From: an uncultured Collinsella sp.
GTDB lineage: Bacteria; Actinomycetota; Coriobacteriia; Coriobacteriales; Coriobacteriaceae
DNA: 18,396 bases
Direction: 5' to 3'
Assembly (NCBI GenBank): GCA_934646965.1
Contig: CAKUEZ010000034.1
Span: 1-18,396, forward strand
This document shows positions 10,001-15,202 of this stretch, piece by piece. The stretch's first letter is position 1, and every line of letters starts with the position of its first letter. The position numbers were made by a program, and so were the translations under genes. The notes beneath the pieces are model-generated. The model did no database searches, was not told the DNA's origin, and was given only the letters and a program-made list of their open reading frames with translations.

Positions 10001-12977
10001 TCAGATCGTTGTTGTTCGCATCCTTGGTAGGCGCGGTAAGCTCAGCATCCGCCGTCACGGTCTTGGTCACTTGCAGGCGCGCCACGCGACGGTCGGTATA
10101 CTGCACGGCCGTTGCCGTGGTAAAGAGATGGTTGAGCTGGAGCGTGCCCAAGTTGGTACGAGTCTTGGAGGCATCATCGATATATGATGGGTCGTCCTCT
10201 TGGTAGAGGGCCATACGGTTGATGCCCGTATCGGCAAAGATCGTCGCCAGCTGGCCGTCGCGGACGCCCTTGTCCTCGACATAGCGCAGAACGGTCTTGG
10301 TGCCCTGAGTCGCCTTGTCATAGCGCATGTGCATCAAGTCATTTTTGAGCGAAGGCGTCACGCCCTCGGCGGTGCTCGTCTGGCCCCACGTCAGGTTACC
10401 CTTGACATCTGCACCAGTCACGCTCTGCAGCTTGCCCTTGATGTGTGTAAGCGTGTTGTCGATCGAGTCGGGAGAGCCAAACTGCGCCAACGAGGCAATC
10501 AGCGAACCCGGGCCACTCATGCTGCGCACGCCGTCGTTCTTCTCACCGGCATCCACGTACACGCCCGAATCGTCCACGATCACCTTGGTAATGGTGGAAT
10601 TTATCTCGTAGCCATCCGGGCTCAACGATTCGCGCAGATAGTACGTACCTTTGGTAAGAGGTGCGTGATTATTCGAATCGAGCGGGAAGCATGCAGCACC
10701 CTTAATCTCATACGGATAGGTCATGCCTTTTGCCTGCACGGTGTCATACGGCTCGGCACCCGCTTTTATGGCATAGGTTTTAGGACTATCGCCGGTAACG
10801 TCCTTGGCCTGGTACAGCTCAAACGTCGCGCCGTTCACGGGCTTGCCCGAGTCGTCGACCTTTTGCACAAACAGACGATTCTGGACGTTGGTGAGGTGAA
10901 TCACCGTAGAGAACTGCCTGTTTATCGACTGGTATTGAACCATGGAGGTGTTCTCCGTGGTTGCCTCTGCCAGAGACGATGCCGTGGTGTGATACACCGC
11001 CACGGTATATTCCGCCTTCGACTGGTCCGTCATCATGGCGGCGTACTTCTCGATATCTCCGGGCAGCGACCTAACCGTCACCTCGTAGTCGCCCTTGGTG
11101 TTGACGGCAAAGACGCTCGTGTCCGCCGATTTGGCAGCCTCGACCGCGCCAGCGATGCCGTGTTTGGAGCACAGTTTGTAGCCATCGAGCGGATTACCCG
11201 TGACTGCCGTCCATGCGTTTTCGCTTTTATGGTCCTCGCTCGCACCGGTGAGCTTGAGCACGACAGCGAAGGTCGTACCCGAGCTAATGGCGTGGCCCTT
11301 ATTGTCTACCGTCTCTTTGGACAGGGAGATGGTCTCCTTGGCGGCCAGATAACCACCGTTGAGCCACATGCGGCTGCCCGTCCACTGGCTGTCATCAGCC
11401 GTGGTGACCGTCGTTTGCGGCGCGACGACCACGCCACCCGAGCCACTCGCCGCAGCTTGCTTGTACTGCAAATGTAGCTCGCCTGGTGTTGCGGTGGTCG
11501 ACGAGGTCAGACTCGAACGGTATCCCGCGGGCAATTCTTCTTCTTTGAGTACAAAGTAATCGTGGCCCTCGGAATGCTGGCCATCGAACGAGAGCACAGA
11601 GCCGTCCTTCTTCATCAGAAGTACCAGTTGGCCATTGGCGTCCGTCGTGCCTTGGGCGATAGGCTCGGCCCCGCTTGGCACGGTCCATTTTTCATCGGAC
11701 TGATACAGAGCAAACTTGGCACCTTGGACTGCCTGGCCGTTCTGGTCGACCTTCTCGACCTCGGACGACGGCAGGGTGGTAAGGTTGAACTTGAGCGACA
11801 TGTTCGATGCGCCCGCGCCGCGCTCCAGATAGAAGAAGCTCAGCGTGTGCTTGGTGCTGTCGCGGAAGGTGCTGCCGGAGAAGTTGGTGGTATCCGCACC
11901 GGCAGCTTTGAACATCTCCTTGATGGTCGTGTTCTGAATTGTCTTTTCGGGGTCATTTGCGTTGTCGACATGGCCGACATGCACCGCGCCCGTAGCAAAG
12001 TTGATCTTGAGCGTCGCCTTCTCGTGAATGCCGCCCAAGTCACCCACGAGCACACCGTCGATATACACCCAGACATCATCGTCGCCCGAGAATTCAAAGA
12101 CCATGTCCTCGTTTTTGGTGGTCTTGCCGCGTGCAGGCTGGACAAACTCCGTGGTCATGGACATGCCAAAGTGGTGGTTGAGATCCGTGCTTCCATCAAC
12201 GATCTTTTTAGGGGAGAGGTTGTTGCCGTTCTCATCAAAAACCTTGCTTGCAGAGTCAAAGGGGAAGAACTGGCCCAGATTGGTTTCTTTGCTCGCATCG
12301 CCCTTATATACGCCCGCTTTATCGTAGACGTCAAAGGAATTGGTCGTGGGGTTATACACAGCGTAGTTGCCGTTAGAGCCGTTAGAGCCGTACGAGTCGT
12401 AAACGTAATAGCCATCCTTGAGCTGGAAGAGGCCTTTCACGTTGTTGTAGACGGCTTTGCCGTTCTGCCTACCATTTGCCTGGCTGGCATTGTTAAAGAG
12501 ATAAGCCAGCGACTCATCGGTGTACGTACCACTCGTGTTATAGGAGGTGTAGGTACCGGCATCAATCGCTGGATAACCATTTACCAGCATGTTCTTCACA
12601 AACGAAAGGCGTCCATAGCCATTGATGGCGCTTTTGCCCGTCCACCTGTTAATGCCCGTGCCAGCGCCACCATTGAACTTGAGCTGATGGTCTTTATTGA
12701 TACCGGTGTTGTTATTCTTGTTGTCGTTGTTTATGTTCTTCGAGCTATCGTTATCGCCATCGACAACCCAGTAGTCGAACAGGTTGACCGTGGTGCCGGT
12801 AGGATTCACCGTTTGCACGGTGTGGTCACTCACGGCAGCCGACGCACTCGTCGCACCAAACAAGAGAGCGCACGCCGCCAGCGGAACGGTCAAAACCCTT
12901 AGAGCGCGCTTGACTGTATTGGTTTTTTCGCCAAAAAGCTCCAGCTTTTCTTGAGCTCTCGCACATACGCGATTCAT
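1008..12977 (-). CDS. giant LPXTG-type cell-wall-anchored surface protein with fibro-slime head and about 15 Spy0128-like isopeptide modules
   Basis: One uninterrupted frame of 3990 codons (3989 residues plus TAG). The ATG at 12977 is chosen because GGGGAGG lies about seven bases upstream; a TTG at 12992 in the same frame has no such site. Order of parts: signal peptide (1-47, ASA cleavage), Asn/Gly/Tyr-rich head and fibro-slime core (about 60-400), SpaA-like modules (about 403-508 and 698-812), a Lys/Glu/Asn-type beta module (about 965-1130), eight Spy0128-like modules (1127-2416), two DUF11-like modules (about 2426-2681), seven further Spy0128-like modules interleaved with two other beta modules (to 3915), a Gly/Pro/Ser wall-spanning linker, and MPDTG (3954-3958), a hydrophobic segment and an RKRR tail. 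Inferred role: an extended covalently stabilised stalk presenting an N-terminal adhesive head. No sortase or pilin partner is visible, so anchoring by a housekeeping sortase is likely. It could instead be the tip or ancillary subunit of a pilus encoded elsewhere. Ligand unknown. Confidence 0.93.
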   Translation of the reverse strand: MNRVCARAQEKLELFGEKTNTVKRALRVLTVPLAACALLFGATSASAAVSDHTVQTVNPTGTTVNLFDYWVVDGDNDSSKNINNDNKNNNTGINKDHQLKFNGGAGTGINRWTGKSAINGYGRLSFVKNMLVNGYPAIDAGTYTSYNTSGTYTDESLAYLFNNASQANGRQNGKAVYNNVKGLFQLKDGYYVYDSYGSNGSNGNYAVYNPTTNSFDVYDKAGVYKGDASKETNLGQFFPFDSASKVFDENGNNLSPKKIVDGSTDLNHHFGMSMTTEFVQPARGKTTKNEDMVFEFSGDDDVWVYIDGVLVGDLGGIHEKATLKINFATGAVHVGHVDNANDPEKTIQNTTIKEMFKAAGADTTNFSGSTFRDSTKHTLSFFYLERGAGASNMSLKFNLTTLPSSEVEKVDQNGQAVQGAKFALYQSDEKWTVPSGAEPIAQGTTDANGQLVLLMKKDGSVLSFDGQHSEGHDYFVLKEEELPAGYRSSLTSSTTATPGELHLQYKQAAASGSGGVVVAPQTTVTTADDSQWTGSRMWLNGGYLAAKETISLSKETVDNKGHAISSGTTFAVVLKLTGASEDHKSENAWTAVTGNPLDGYKLCSKHGIAGAVEAAKSADTSVFAVNTKGDYEVTVRSLPGDIEKYAAMMTDQSKAEYTVAVYHTTASSLAEATTENTSMVQYQSINRQFSTVIHLTNVQNRLFVQKVDDSGKPVNGATFELYQAKDVTGDSPKTYAIKAGAEPYDTVQAKGMTYPYEIKGAACFPLDSNNHAPLTKGTYYLRESLSPDGYEINSTITKVIVDDSGVYVDAGEKNDGVRSMSGPGSLIASLAQFGSPDSIDNTLTHIKGKLQSVTGADVKGNLTWGQTSTAEGVTPSLKNDLMHMRYDKATQGTKTVLRYVEDKGVRDGQLATIFADTGINRMALYQEDDPSYIDDASKTRTNLGTLQLNHLFTTATAVQYTDRRVARLQVTKTVTADAELTAPTKDANNNDLTFTFKFTLPESEKGYEAHVFDANGNAVGDSFTLMNGSTHSIKAGETIRVYDLMQGDKYSVSELTTKDEESNGNVLASIVNTVTGSADESVLPAGFRLVSRRAGGEEQSGTGNTITGTIDALLGGEIPASNRLEFTNNYSASSVTLEGKDFLEVKKELIGRDWTDDDTFTVKLTPKHGAPMPKDGVSTITLNRHAQVGNFGTIEYAKPGTYTYTINEVIPGSDAGADGISYSAAVYTAKVVVEDNQAGALVVTSVKVEQVRDDADKPATAEVAGKTATFTNRYDEHERSIIIHAQKNLVDNAGTFPLAQNTFSFKLERVGGYADDNAAFDPDTVVPSIKAPMPQGAEGDTASVGNNADGTVTWPAISYTARADAGRAYVYKFAENPGSVAGMTYDGSVYYAVVRNAKQGAGVQTSIEYYKVLANGSVEQLKTNVTPSFTNKYSVEPTSVTLQGQKTLSGRDWNQGESYTFNLAAATDDASATGLGKTTAKAVTDGAVAIGTNQAVANAPESGRVASFAFGTEAASAVTFKRAGTFSFNITENAAQDGQAGMSMDKHTARAIVVVTDLDKSGNHTGELHVSSVTYANTGASDADKAVTDKAAFTNAYHATGTFGGVTVSKTLQGRASTAGQFTFAVTGLWYNGVQTSVDGAEANLSNKAAGTGVSGAVVGASGAEKLFARKLTEQDLGHTFAYRIRENQPAAAGYTYDTSYTGDAIVLVKVLARKDDPAKLYTVTTVLKGAGVTKLLGDGTNASALTDEKITELKQDPNTYVQQYDASEAGATTPTVSFVNRYAASLDYGAAGGLQIEKTLTYPKDATVFGSPKSTFRYIVKPADKTSASKVGISADGKVFETTNVEADAPKTVSLVPAGGLTFTQNDAGKTFTYTVSEIDDKAAGYTYDNTVHTVRAVVADNGDGTLRVTTSVSKPGDNGDELEGQWIYPSGTTSTGVATVKFKNTYTVTEAATYTPSVTKVVVGANAPDKFTFTMTAADDATKAAIDSKLITGSSMSKGNGYTEQKQTREDLADGEHDKIDFSKLTFNKPGTYTFAMNEQIPNDLNGWTYDTHTNTVTVKVSDEGGKLVARADRETGSEGFVFTNRYSASTSYELQGGLEIVKTLNGHDLHAGMFGFTVTGEDTADTASTEKLKALLRADEGKLTVTNDEPQADGTSHTGILGGLTFATKDVGKTFTYKVVENDGDKGGYTYDPTYWKVEIAVKKRDNGSLYTVTTVKHYDANNVEDTDDAKTYSSKDGTAKAQVSFTNSYVATGTFEGLAAEKVMDSRDKIEAGQYTFDLYAEKEADGSLVKMDEGTTQASDNGKATVDFGKVYFKLGNAPGESHEQTVDLAGAVNDGIAIKRHNADHTTTYSFNLVAKERLANLPEGVRPVDTSATCRVLLEVTDNNNGKLTSKVTYRDGTKDGKIVFHNTRDKVKTIGTVAKPSVDIDGQLLSVGDSYVYTINWVNTEADAKDNLVPADVTVTDKLPTGVVFEAFEGENADKGAADGQLLTWSLGKQPAGSHGSVRVRVKITEDAVNGDQGAVGTVNNTATVKVGGRSYAGTTTNYVPKKSESDAQDTTGSGVALGDELTYTIGYKNTENKQATVTVSDAVPAGTKFVEFAGDHADVASKDNDGNLTWTLTDVPAGKEGTVQFKVRVTEDAFKSGGASGDISNQASVKIGNNPAVKTNTTTDEVSDGRLTLSKTVTAAEGITAPNKAFTFKVLLYQADGTTPLAGTFAYTGRPSGANGTYVSGQIKSGDTIVLKAGGSVTVTVPTGAHCEVQELDSKGNLMTSEDGFTVADKANSKTGTVGKETQVGFTNVYSVESTKLENAFKVQKKISGRNWTKADVFTMTLTAEGEAPMPDGAKDGLATITLKKDVQVGNFGTIEYTKPGTYTYVIAERAGDEASLTFSKATYRATVTVTDDGAGKLTAKTKIAQLTDDAGNAAESTVEAAVFTNTAKTGSLTVKKTVVDGDSQREFGFTVTLADGDGEPVSGTFGKGGGAVTFTDGKATFTLKDGEKKTVAGLPVGARYTVTEDASEGYTTTAEGAEGAVTDAGATAAFTNTYGTATEGRDVSTTGLFTKTLKGRDWAEGDSFQFTLTGEDGAPMPEGSVDGSKTVSVTAAAGTKAGAKVAFDFGSIRYTLNDIKDAGFAEVGGKRVRAKTFTYAVSEVKPDDGSAIAGVSYDGRVATMTVTVTDDGSGNLTASTPAIAQVSGGDFVNTYTTELDYSARAGVRLSKTLSGRAMEAGQFAFTVTADDETADKLGLKTGKDAYAVAAADDGAAGLVDLIGGAAKGDVKFTNADAGKTYSFTVAETKLGGEGYTNDTAPRTVTIAPSYDAATGKLTVTTTVVKDGVEAARSEVSTADDIAELPAPVTVAFENSYEATGTLGGEGNVAINATKTLTGRPAAAGEFSFSVRDARGSEVATATNRASGDGEAAELTFSRIDYTTDALEQMVADGTATRIDDGFWSISYTVSEDTAALPKGVTATASSFDITVQATDNGKGGLDVAVVYPEDSDGKLSFVNGYSAGEATVDLAGTKTLALSQAGLGLTQADIADKYTFKIEPLGGAPAPVDASGKTVTEATNDAAGNVVLGHVTFRQPSDLDDVEIDGDGMRTKTFAYRVSESGSVDGVVNDATSTRTFTVKVVEDTNKGALVAEVLPAEGTPKGKGAFEFTNTYGVDPTPSFVTDQIKVSKKLKGRDLAEGEFEFQLVEIAADGSESVAATGKNAADGTVALSSIPYTAPGSHSYELREVTGTAGGVTYDRAIHRVHTTVTDAGNGKLTVNHELVDAEGNPTGDTSVTFTNGYEAAPVTLKLGAAKVLKGAELKAGQFSFELKSRDGKVMSTAKNAADGSVTFDALTFKQAGTYTFTVSEVDDGQAHVTYDKAVHKIVVTVSDEAADGTKTGYLSAKVSYEDDASLPPVFTNSYAEDPGTPGTPGNPGTPGGGSDSGSGGGSGGDGSRGGMPDTGDRSLPVEALAAMAGIGALAVAGGAVLYRKRR
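1011..1118 (-). other. C-terminal sortase sorting signal of the giant protein
   Basis: The last 36 residues are MPDTG (3954-3958), a short spacer, a hydrophobic run ending GGAVLYR, and the basic tail RKRR. This is the standard sortase substrate layout with Met in place of Leu at the first motif position. It is preceded by a PGTPGTPGNPGTPGG-type and Ser/Gly-rich linker that would cross the peptidoglycan. Confidence 0.9.
1230..4575 (-). other. distal array of isopeptide modules (seven Spy0128-like plus one or two Cna-B/DUF5979-like)
   Basis: Each module has the family's three marks: a Lys near the first strand (KTL, KKL or similar), a central Glu (Y-x-V-x-E), and a closing F-x-N-x-Y whose Asn is the bond acceptor. 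Closing Asn codons lie near 4150, 3360, 2875, 2440, 1985, 1597 and 1235. The module ending near 3830 is shorter and resembles DUF5979/Cna-B-type folds. All seven Spy0128-like copies keep Lys, Glu and Asn, so spontaneous intramolecular bonds are expected in each. The module calls are by eye. Confidence 0.75.
4935..5700 (-). other. pair of DUF11-like repeats inside the stalk
   Basis: Two tandem modules show the DUF11 pattern: GDSYVYTINWVN or GDELTYTIGYKN, then VTVTDKLPTG or VTVSDAVPAG, then LTWSLGKQPAG or LTWTLTDVPAG, and a closing NNTATVKV or SNQASVKI strand. They lie at about residues 2426-2681 and separate the two isopeptide arrays. DUF11 domains are common in bacterial surface stalks; the second copy runs into another Lys/Glu/Asn beta module (to about 4548). 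Confidence 0.75.
5730..9600 (-). other. proximal array of eight Spy0128-like isopeptide modules
   Basis: Eight modules follow one another at about residues 1127-2416. Their closing F-x-N motifs lie near 9165, 8690, 8195, 7640, 7145, 6720, 6228 and 5740. Lys (for example KKELIGRDW, KTLSGRDW, KTLQGR), Glu (INEV, FAEN, ITEN, VSEI, MNEQ and similar) and Asn (FTNRY, FTNKY, FKNTY, FHNTRD) are retained in all eight. These resemble the Streptococcus pyogenes pilin Spy0128/FctA domain, which forms Lys-Asn bonds helped by Glu. Confidence 0.75.
10545..10885 (-). other. second SpaA-like prealbumin module
   Basis: Residues about 698-812 run from FVQKVDDSGKPVNGATFELY to YYLRESLSPDGYEIN and a closing VIVDDSGVYV strand. 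This is the SpaA/Cna-B pattern of K-x-D-x-G-x-x-x-x-GA-x-F-x-L-Y plus an E-x-x-x-P-x-GY motif. Confidence 0.75.
11455..11770 (-). other. first SpaA-like prealbumin module
   Basis: Immediately after the fibro-slime core, residues about 403-508 contain VEKVDQNGQAVQGAKFALYQ and later VLKEEELPAGYRSS. This is the same SpaA signature, with Lys and Glu in the positions used for isopeptide bonds. Confidence 0.75.
11780..12270 (-). other. fibro-slime domain (head of the giant protein)
   Basis: Residues about 235-399 include FPFDSASKVF, LNHHFGMSMTTEF, FEFSGDDDVWVYIDGVLV, GDLGGIHE, and a closing LSFFYLERGAGASNMSLKF. These blocks are characteristic of the fibro-slime family, a PA14-like beta-sandwich found in slime-mould and bacterial surface proteins. 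The acidic GDDDVW and D-x-GG-x-H motifs suggest a metal- or carbohydrate-binding surface; that role is inferred. Confidence 0.85.
12837..12977 (-). other. signal peptide of the giant protein
   Basis: The first 47 residues have a long basic N-region (…TVKRALR), a hydrophobic core (VLTVPLAACALLFG) and an ATSASA cleavage site, as expected for Sec export. The extended N-region is typical of large wall proteins of Gram-positive bacteria. Confidence 0.85.
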
Positions 12978-12995
12978 GAAGGCCCTCCCCAATCC

Positions 12996-13043
12996 ATGAG
13001 GACGGCAAGCAGTGGCTCGCTATATGTGTGTCGTCGTCCTCAT
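12996..13043 (-). promoter_or_regulatory. 5'-UTR hairpin just upstream of the surface-protein ribosome site
   Basis: A 9-bp perfect inverted repeat (12996-13004 with 13035-13043, ATGAGGACG / CGTCCTCAT) with a 30-base loop falls between the predicted start of transcription and the Shine-Dalgarno site. It could affect mRNA stability or ribosome access. The ATG at 12997 within it opens a 7-codon frame (MDWGGPS) whose TGA overlaps the gene's ATG, but that ATG has no ribosome site. Confidence 0.4.
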
Positions 13044-13050
13044 CGATGCA

Positions 13051-13081
13051 AATATACGCCCCCCCCCGCGCAGAAACGCAA
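13051..13081 (-). promoter_or_regulatory. candidate promoter of the giant gene containing a G9 homopolymer
   Basis: On the minus strand TTGCGT (13081-13076) and TATATT (13056-13051) are 19 bases apart, and nine consecutive G residues (13067-13059) occupy the spacer. The -10 match is good. The 19-base spacing is two longer than optimal, so loss of two G would give 17. The leader would be about 65-70 nt. This is the best promoter found upstream of the gene. Confidence 0.55.
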
Positions 13082-13104
13082 GGCGGGACATCGCTATATG
13101 CTTA

Positions 13105-13119
13105 AAATTGTAGCAATTT
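13105..13119. promoter_or_regulatory. palindromic operator-like site upstream of the surface-protein promoter
   Basis: AAATTGTAGCAATTT is a perfect 6+3+6 inverted repeat, with its nearer edge 24 bp from the candidate -35. The partial sequence GTAGC(T)AATTTGGG recurs at about 13202-13214. Position and symmetry suit an activator or repressor site; no protein can be assigned. Confidence 0.35.
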
Positions 13120-13295
13120 GGGTGACCCGAAATTTCGCCTCGGGTTGCCACTCAGGCTCAAAATCGAACCACTCGCGCCATCGACATACCCCAGTAGCAA
13201 AGTAGCTAATTTGGGACGGGGCTATTTTGACTACTCGGCCAAACCGGGCTCCCGACCCAAGACCCAAGGCGACCAGCCTCGGATAGCGATTCTCG

Positions 13296-13364
13296 AAGTT
13301 GCGGTGGAATAGTTCCTGTTTTTGCTGCCTGAGCCGCCAAACAGGAACTATTCCACCGCAACTT
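13296..13364. repeat. perfect 26-bp inverted repeat (hairpin element)
   Basis: Arms 13296-13321 and 13339-13364 are exact reverse complements; the left arm begins AAGTTGCGGTGGAATAG. They enclose a 17-base loop. It lies 16 bp after the stop of the tadA-glycerate kinase gene and about 320 bp before the surface-protein gene. No U tract follows either arm, so it looks more like a palindromic intergenic repeat than a textbook terminator, though it may stop or protect the upstream transcript. The remainder of 13120-13295 shows only short palindromes (for example CGAAATTTCG at 13128-13137) and no gene. Confidence 0.85.
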
Positions 13365-13379
13365 ATTGGGGGATGGATT

Positions 13380-15161
13380 TTAGAGGCGGGCGAGGTCGTA
13401 GGCTTGGGCGGCTGACTCGCCGGCGCAGATGAGGTTGGTTGTGGCTTCCCGTGGTTCGAGTGCTTGGTCGAGGGACATAGGCTTGCGGCAAATCGGCAGT
13501 ACCAAGTCGATACCTTGCTCGTACACCGCGTTCAGGTTGTCAGCACGGCCGCCCACGACGGCGGCCACCGGCTTGCCATAGCGCTTGGCACGGCGAGCCA
13601 CGCCCACCGGTGCCTTACCGGCGGCGGACTGCTCATCCATATTGCCCTCGCCCGTTATGACCAGATCGACATCGCGCACGCGCTCGTCAAACCCCACAAG
13701 GTCGAGCACCGTTTCCACGCCCGAGCGCAGCTCCGCACCGAGTGCCAGCAGCGCAGCACCCAAACCACCCGCCGCACCCGCGCCGGGCACGCCGAGGACC
13801 GAACCAAATGTCCGTGTGCCCTCGGGCGTGCGCAGCAACCCCTGAGTCCGAACCTCGGCAATCGCAGCGTCGAGCAGGCGACCGTAGCCGATCATCCAGC
13901 TGTCGTATCTACGCAGTACCTCGGCATCCCCCGTCGGCAGACCCTTCTGTCCGCCGAACACCGCCAGTGCGCCACGACGTCCCACAAGCGGATTCTCGAC
14001 ATCGGAAAGCACAACGATACGAGCGCCATCCAGCGCCTGCATCGCGGGCGTCAGGTCAACACCGGCCACACGCTCAAGACCCGCGAGCCCCGGCGCAACA
14101 TCGCAACCGTGCTCATCAAGCAGACGCGCGCCGAGCGCCCGCAGCATACCGGCGCCGCCATCGTTGGTGGCACTGCCGCCCAAACCAATATAGATAGTCT
14201 TTGCACCCGCGCGAACCGCACGAAGCATGAGCTCGCCCACGCCATAGGTCGAAGCTGTCAGAGCCGCCGATTCCGTACAGGGTGAATACCCAATGCCTGC
14301 CGCCTCGGCCATCTCGATAACCGCAGACGCGCGCCCGGCATCTACCAGCATCCGGGCAGACACGCGCTCGTTCAAGGGGCCTGCCACCTCGCAGGTCACG
14401 ACCTCGCCGCCGCACGCGGCGACAGCGTCGAGCGTTCCCTCGCCACCATCTGCCAGCGGCAATGCGCACACCTGGGCATCGGGCCACGCGCGGCACACGC
14501 CCTCGGCAACTGCTTCTTCTGCCTGCGTGCTTGAAACGCTGCCCTTAAAGGAGTCAATCGCCAACAGCACGCGACGAGGCCGGCGCTGCGCGGCGCCAAA
14601 GTCGACCGTCTCAACGGCAATATCTCCGGCATCCGCAAGTGCCGCGGCGTGAGCGGCATGCGCGTCAAGATTGGACTCACAGCCGCAAGCAGCCCCGTCC
14701 GCTCCACGCAAGCCGGCAAAATAGCTACTCAGCAGCTCGCGGCACTCATCCGCCAACACACCGGCGGCCACGTTAAACCGATGATTCAGGCGCGAATCGG
14801 CATTGAGGTCGTACAGAGACCCCAGCGCGCCCGCCTTGGCATCGGCCGCACCATACACGCAGCGCCCAACGCGCGCGTTGACCATAAGGCCCGCGCACAT
14901 GCAGCAGGGCTCGAGCGTCACATAGACGGTGCAATCGGAAAGGCGCCATCGGCCGAACGCCTGAGCAGCGGCGCATAATGCCGCGAACTCGGCATGCGCT
15001 GAAGGATCCTGGTCAAGTTCGCGACGGTTATGCGCCCGCGCGACGATCTCGCCAGCACGCACCACCACGGCTCCGATGGGCACCTCGCCCACCGCCGCGG
15101 CAGCTCGTGCCTCCGCTAACGCCTCGCGCATGAACTTCTCGTCGATTCCGGTGCTCGTCAT
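13380..15161 (-). CDS. fusion of tRNA adenosine deaminase (TadA) and class I glycerate kinase
   Basis: 593 residues from the ATG at 15161, chosen because AGGGAAGG sits just upstream; a GTG at 15212 in frame would crowd the tRNA gene. Residues 1-150 are a TadA-type deaminase: zinc ligand and catalytic Glu in AHAEF (H56, E58) and PCCMC (C86, C89). TadA makes inosine at the wobble base of tRNA-Arg(ACG). A 45-residue Ala-rich linker follows, then from about 197 a glycerate kinase of the GlxK/GarK family: LLAIDSFKGSVSS, LPLADGGEGTLDA, GLGGSATNDGGAGMLRALGA and ITGEGNMDEQSAAGK, through to the C-terminus. That enzyme phosphorylates D-glycerate. The kinase part has no ribosome site of its own. Both halves appear complete. 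The pairing joins tRNA modification with carbon metabolism and has no obvious logic; a functional link is not implied. Confidence 0.9.
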   Translation of the reverse strand: MTSTGIDEKFMREALAEARAAAAVGEVPIGAVVVRAGEIVARAHNRRELDQDPSAHAEFAALCAAAQAFGRWRLSDCTVYVTLEPCCMCAGLMVNARVGRCVYGAADAKAGALGSLYDLNADSRLNHRFNVAAGVLADECRELLSSYFAGLRGADGAACGCESNLDAHAAHAAALADAGDIAVETVDFGAAQRRPRRVLLAIDSFKGSVSSTQAEEAVAEGVCRAWPDAQVCALPLADGGEGTLDAVAACGGEVVTCEVAGPLNERVSARMLVDAGRASAVIEMAEAAGIGYSPCTESAALTASTYGVGELMLRAVRAGAKTIYIGLGGSATNDGGAGMLRALGARLLDEHGCDVAPGLAGLERVAGVDLTPAMQALDGARIVVLSDVENPLVGRRGALAVFGGQKGLPTGDAEVLRRYDSWMIGYGRLLDAAIAEVRTQGLLRTPEGTRTFGSVLGVPGAGAAGGLGAALLALGAELRSGVETVLDLVGFDERVRDVDLVITGEGNMDEQSAAGKAPVGVARRAKRYGKPVAAVVGGRADNLNAVYEQGIDLVLPICRKPMSLDQALEPREATTNLICAGESAAQAYDLARL

Positions 15162-15176
15162 CGTTCGCCTTCCCTG

Positions 15177-15202
15177 TTGCAAATTCAAAACGATGCTATC
15201 AT
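15177..15202 (+). promoter_or_regulatory. possible promoter of tRNA-Ser
   Basis: TTGCAA (15177-15182) and TATCAT (15197-15202) lie just upstream of the tRNA, but the 14-base spacing is short. The 51 bp between the tRNA and the divergent tadA-kinase start must hold promoters for both directions. Confidence 0.3.

Noticed and set aside
12978..12992. TTG at 12992 as the start of the giant protein
   Set aside because: It would place the ribosome site inside the coding sequence; the ATG at 12977 has GGGGAGG at the proper distance.
13464..14285. Plus-strand frame of 273 codons
   Set aside because: It is antisense to the glycerate kinase half, has no ribosome site and no family resemblance.
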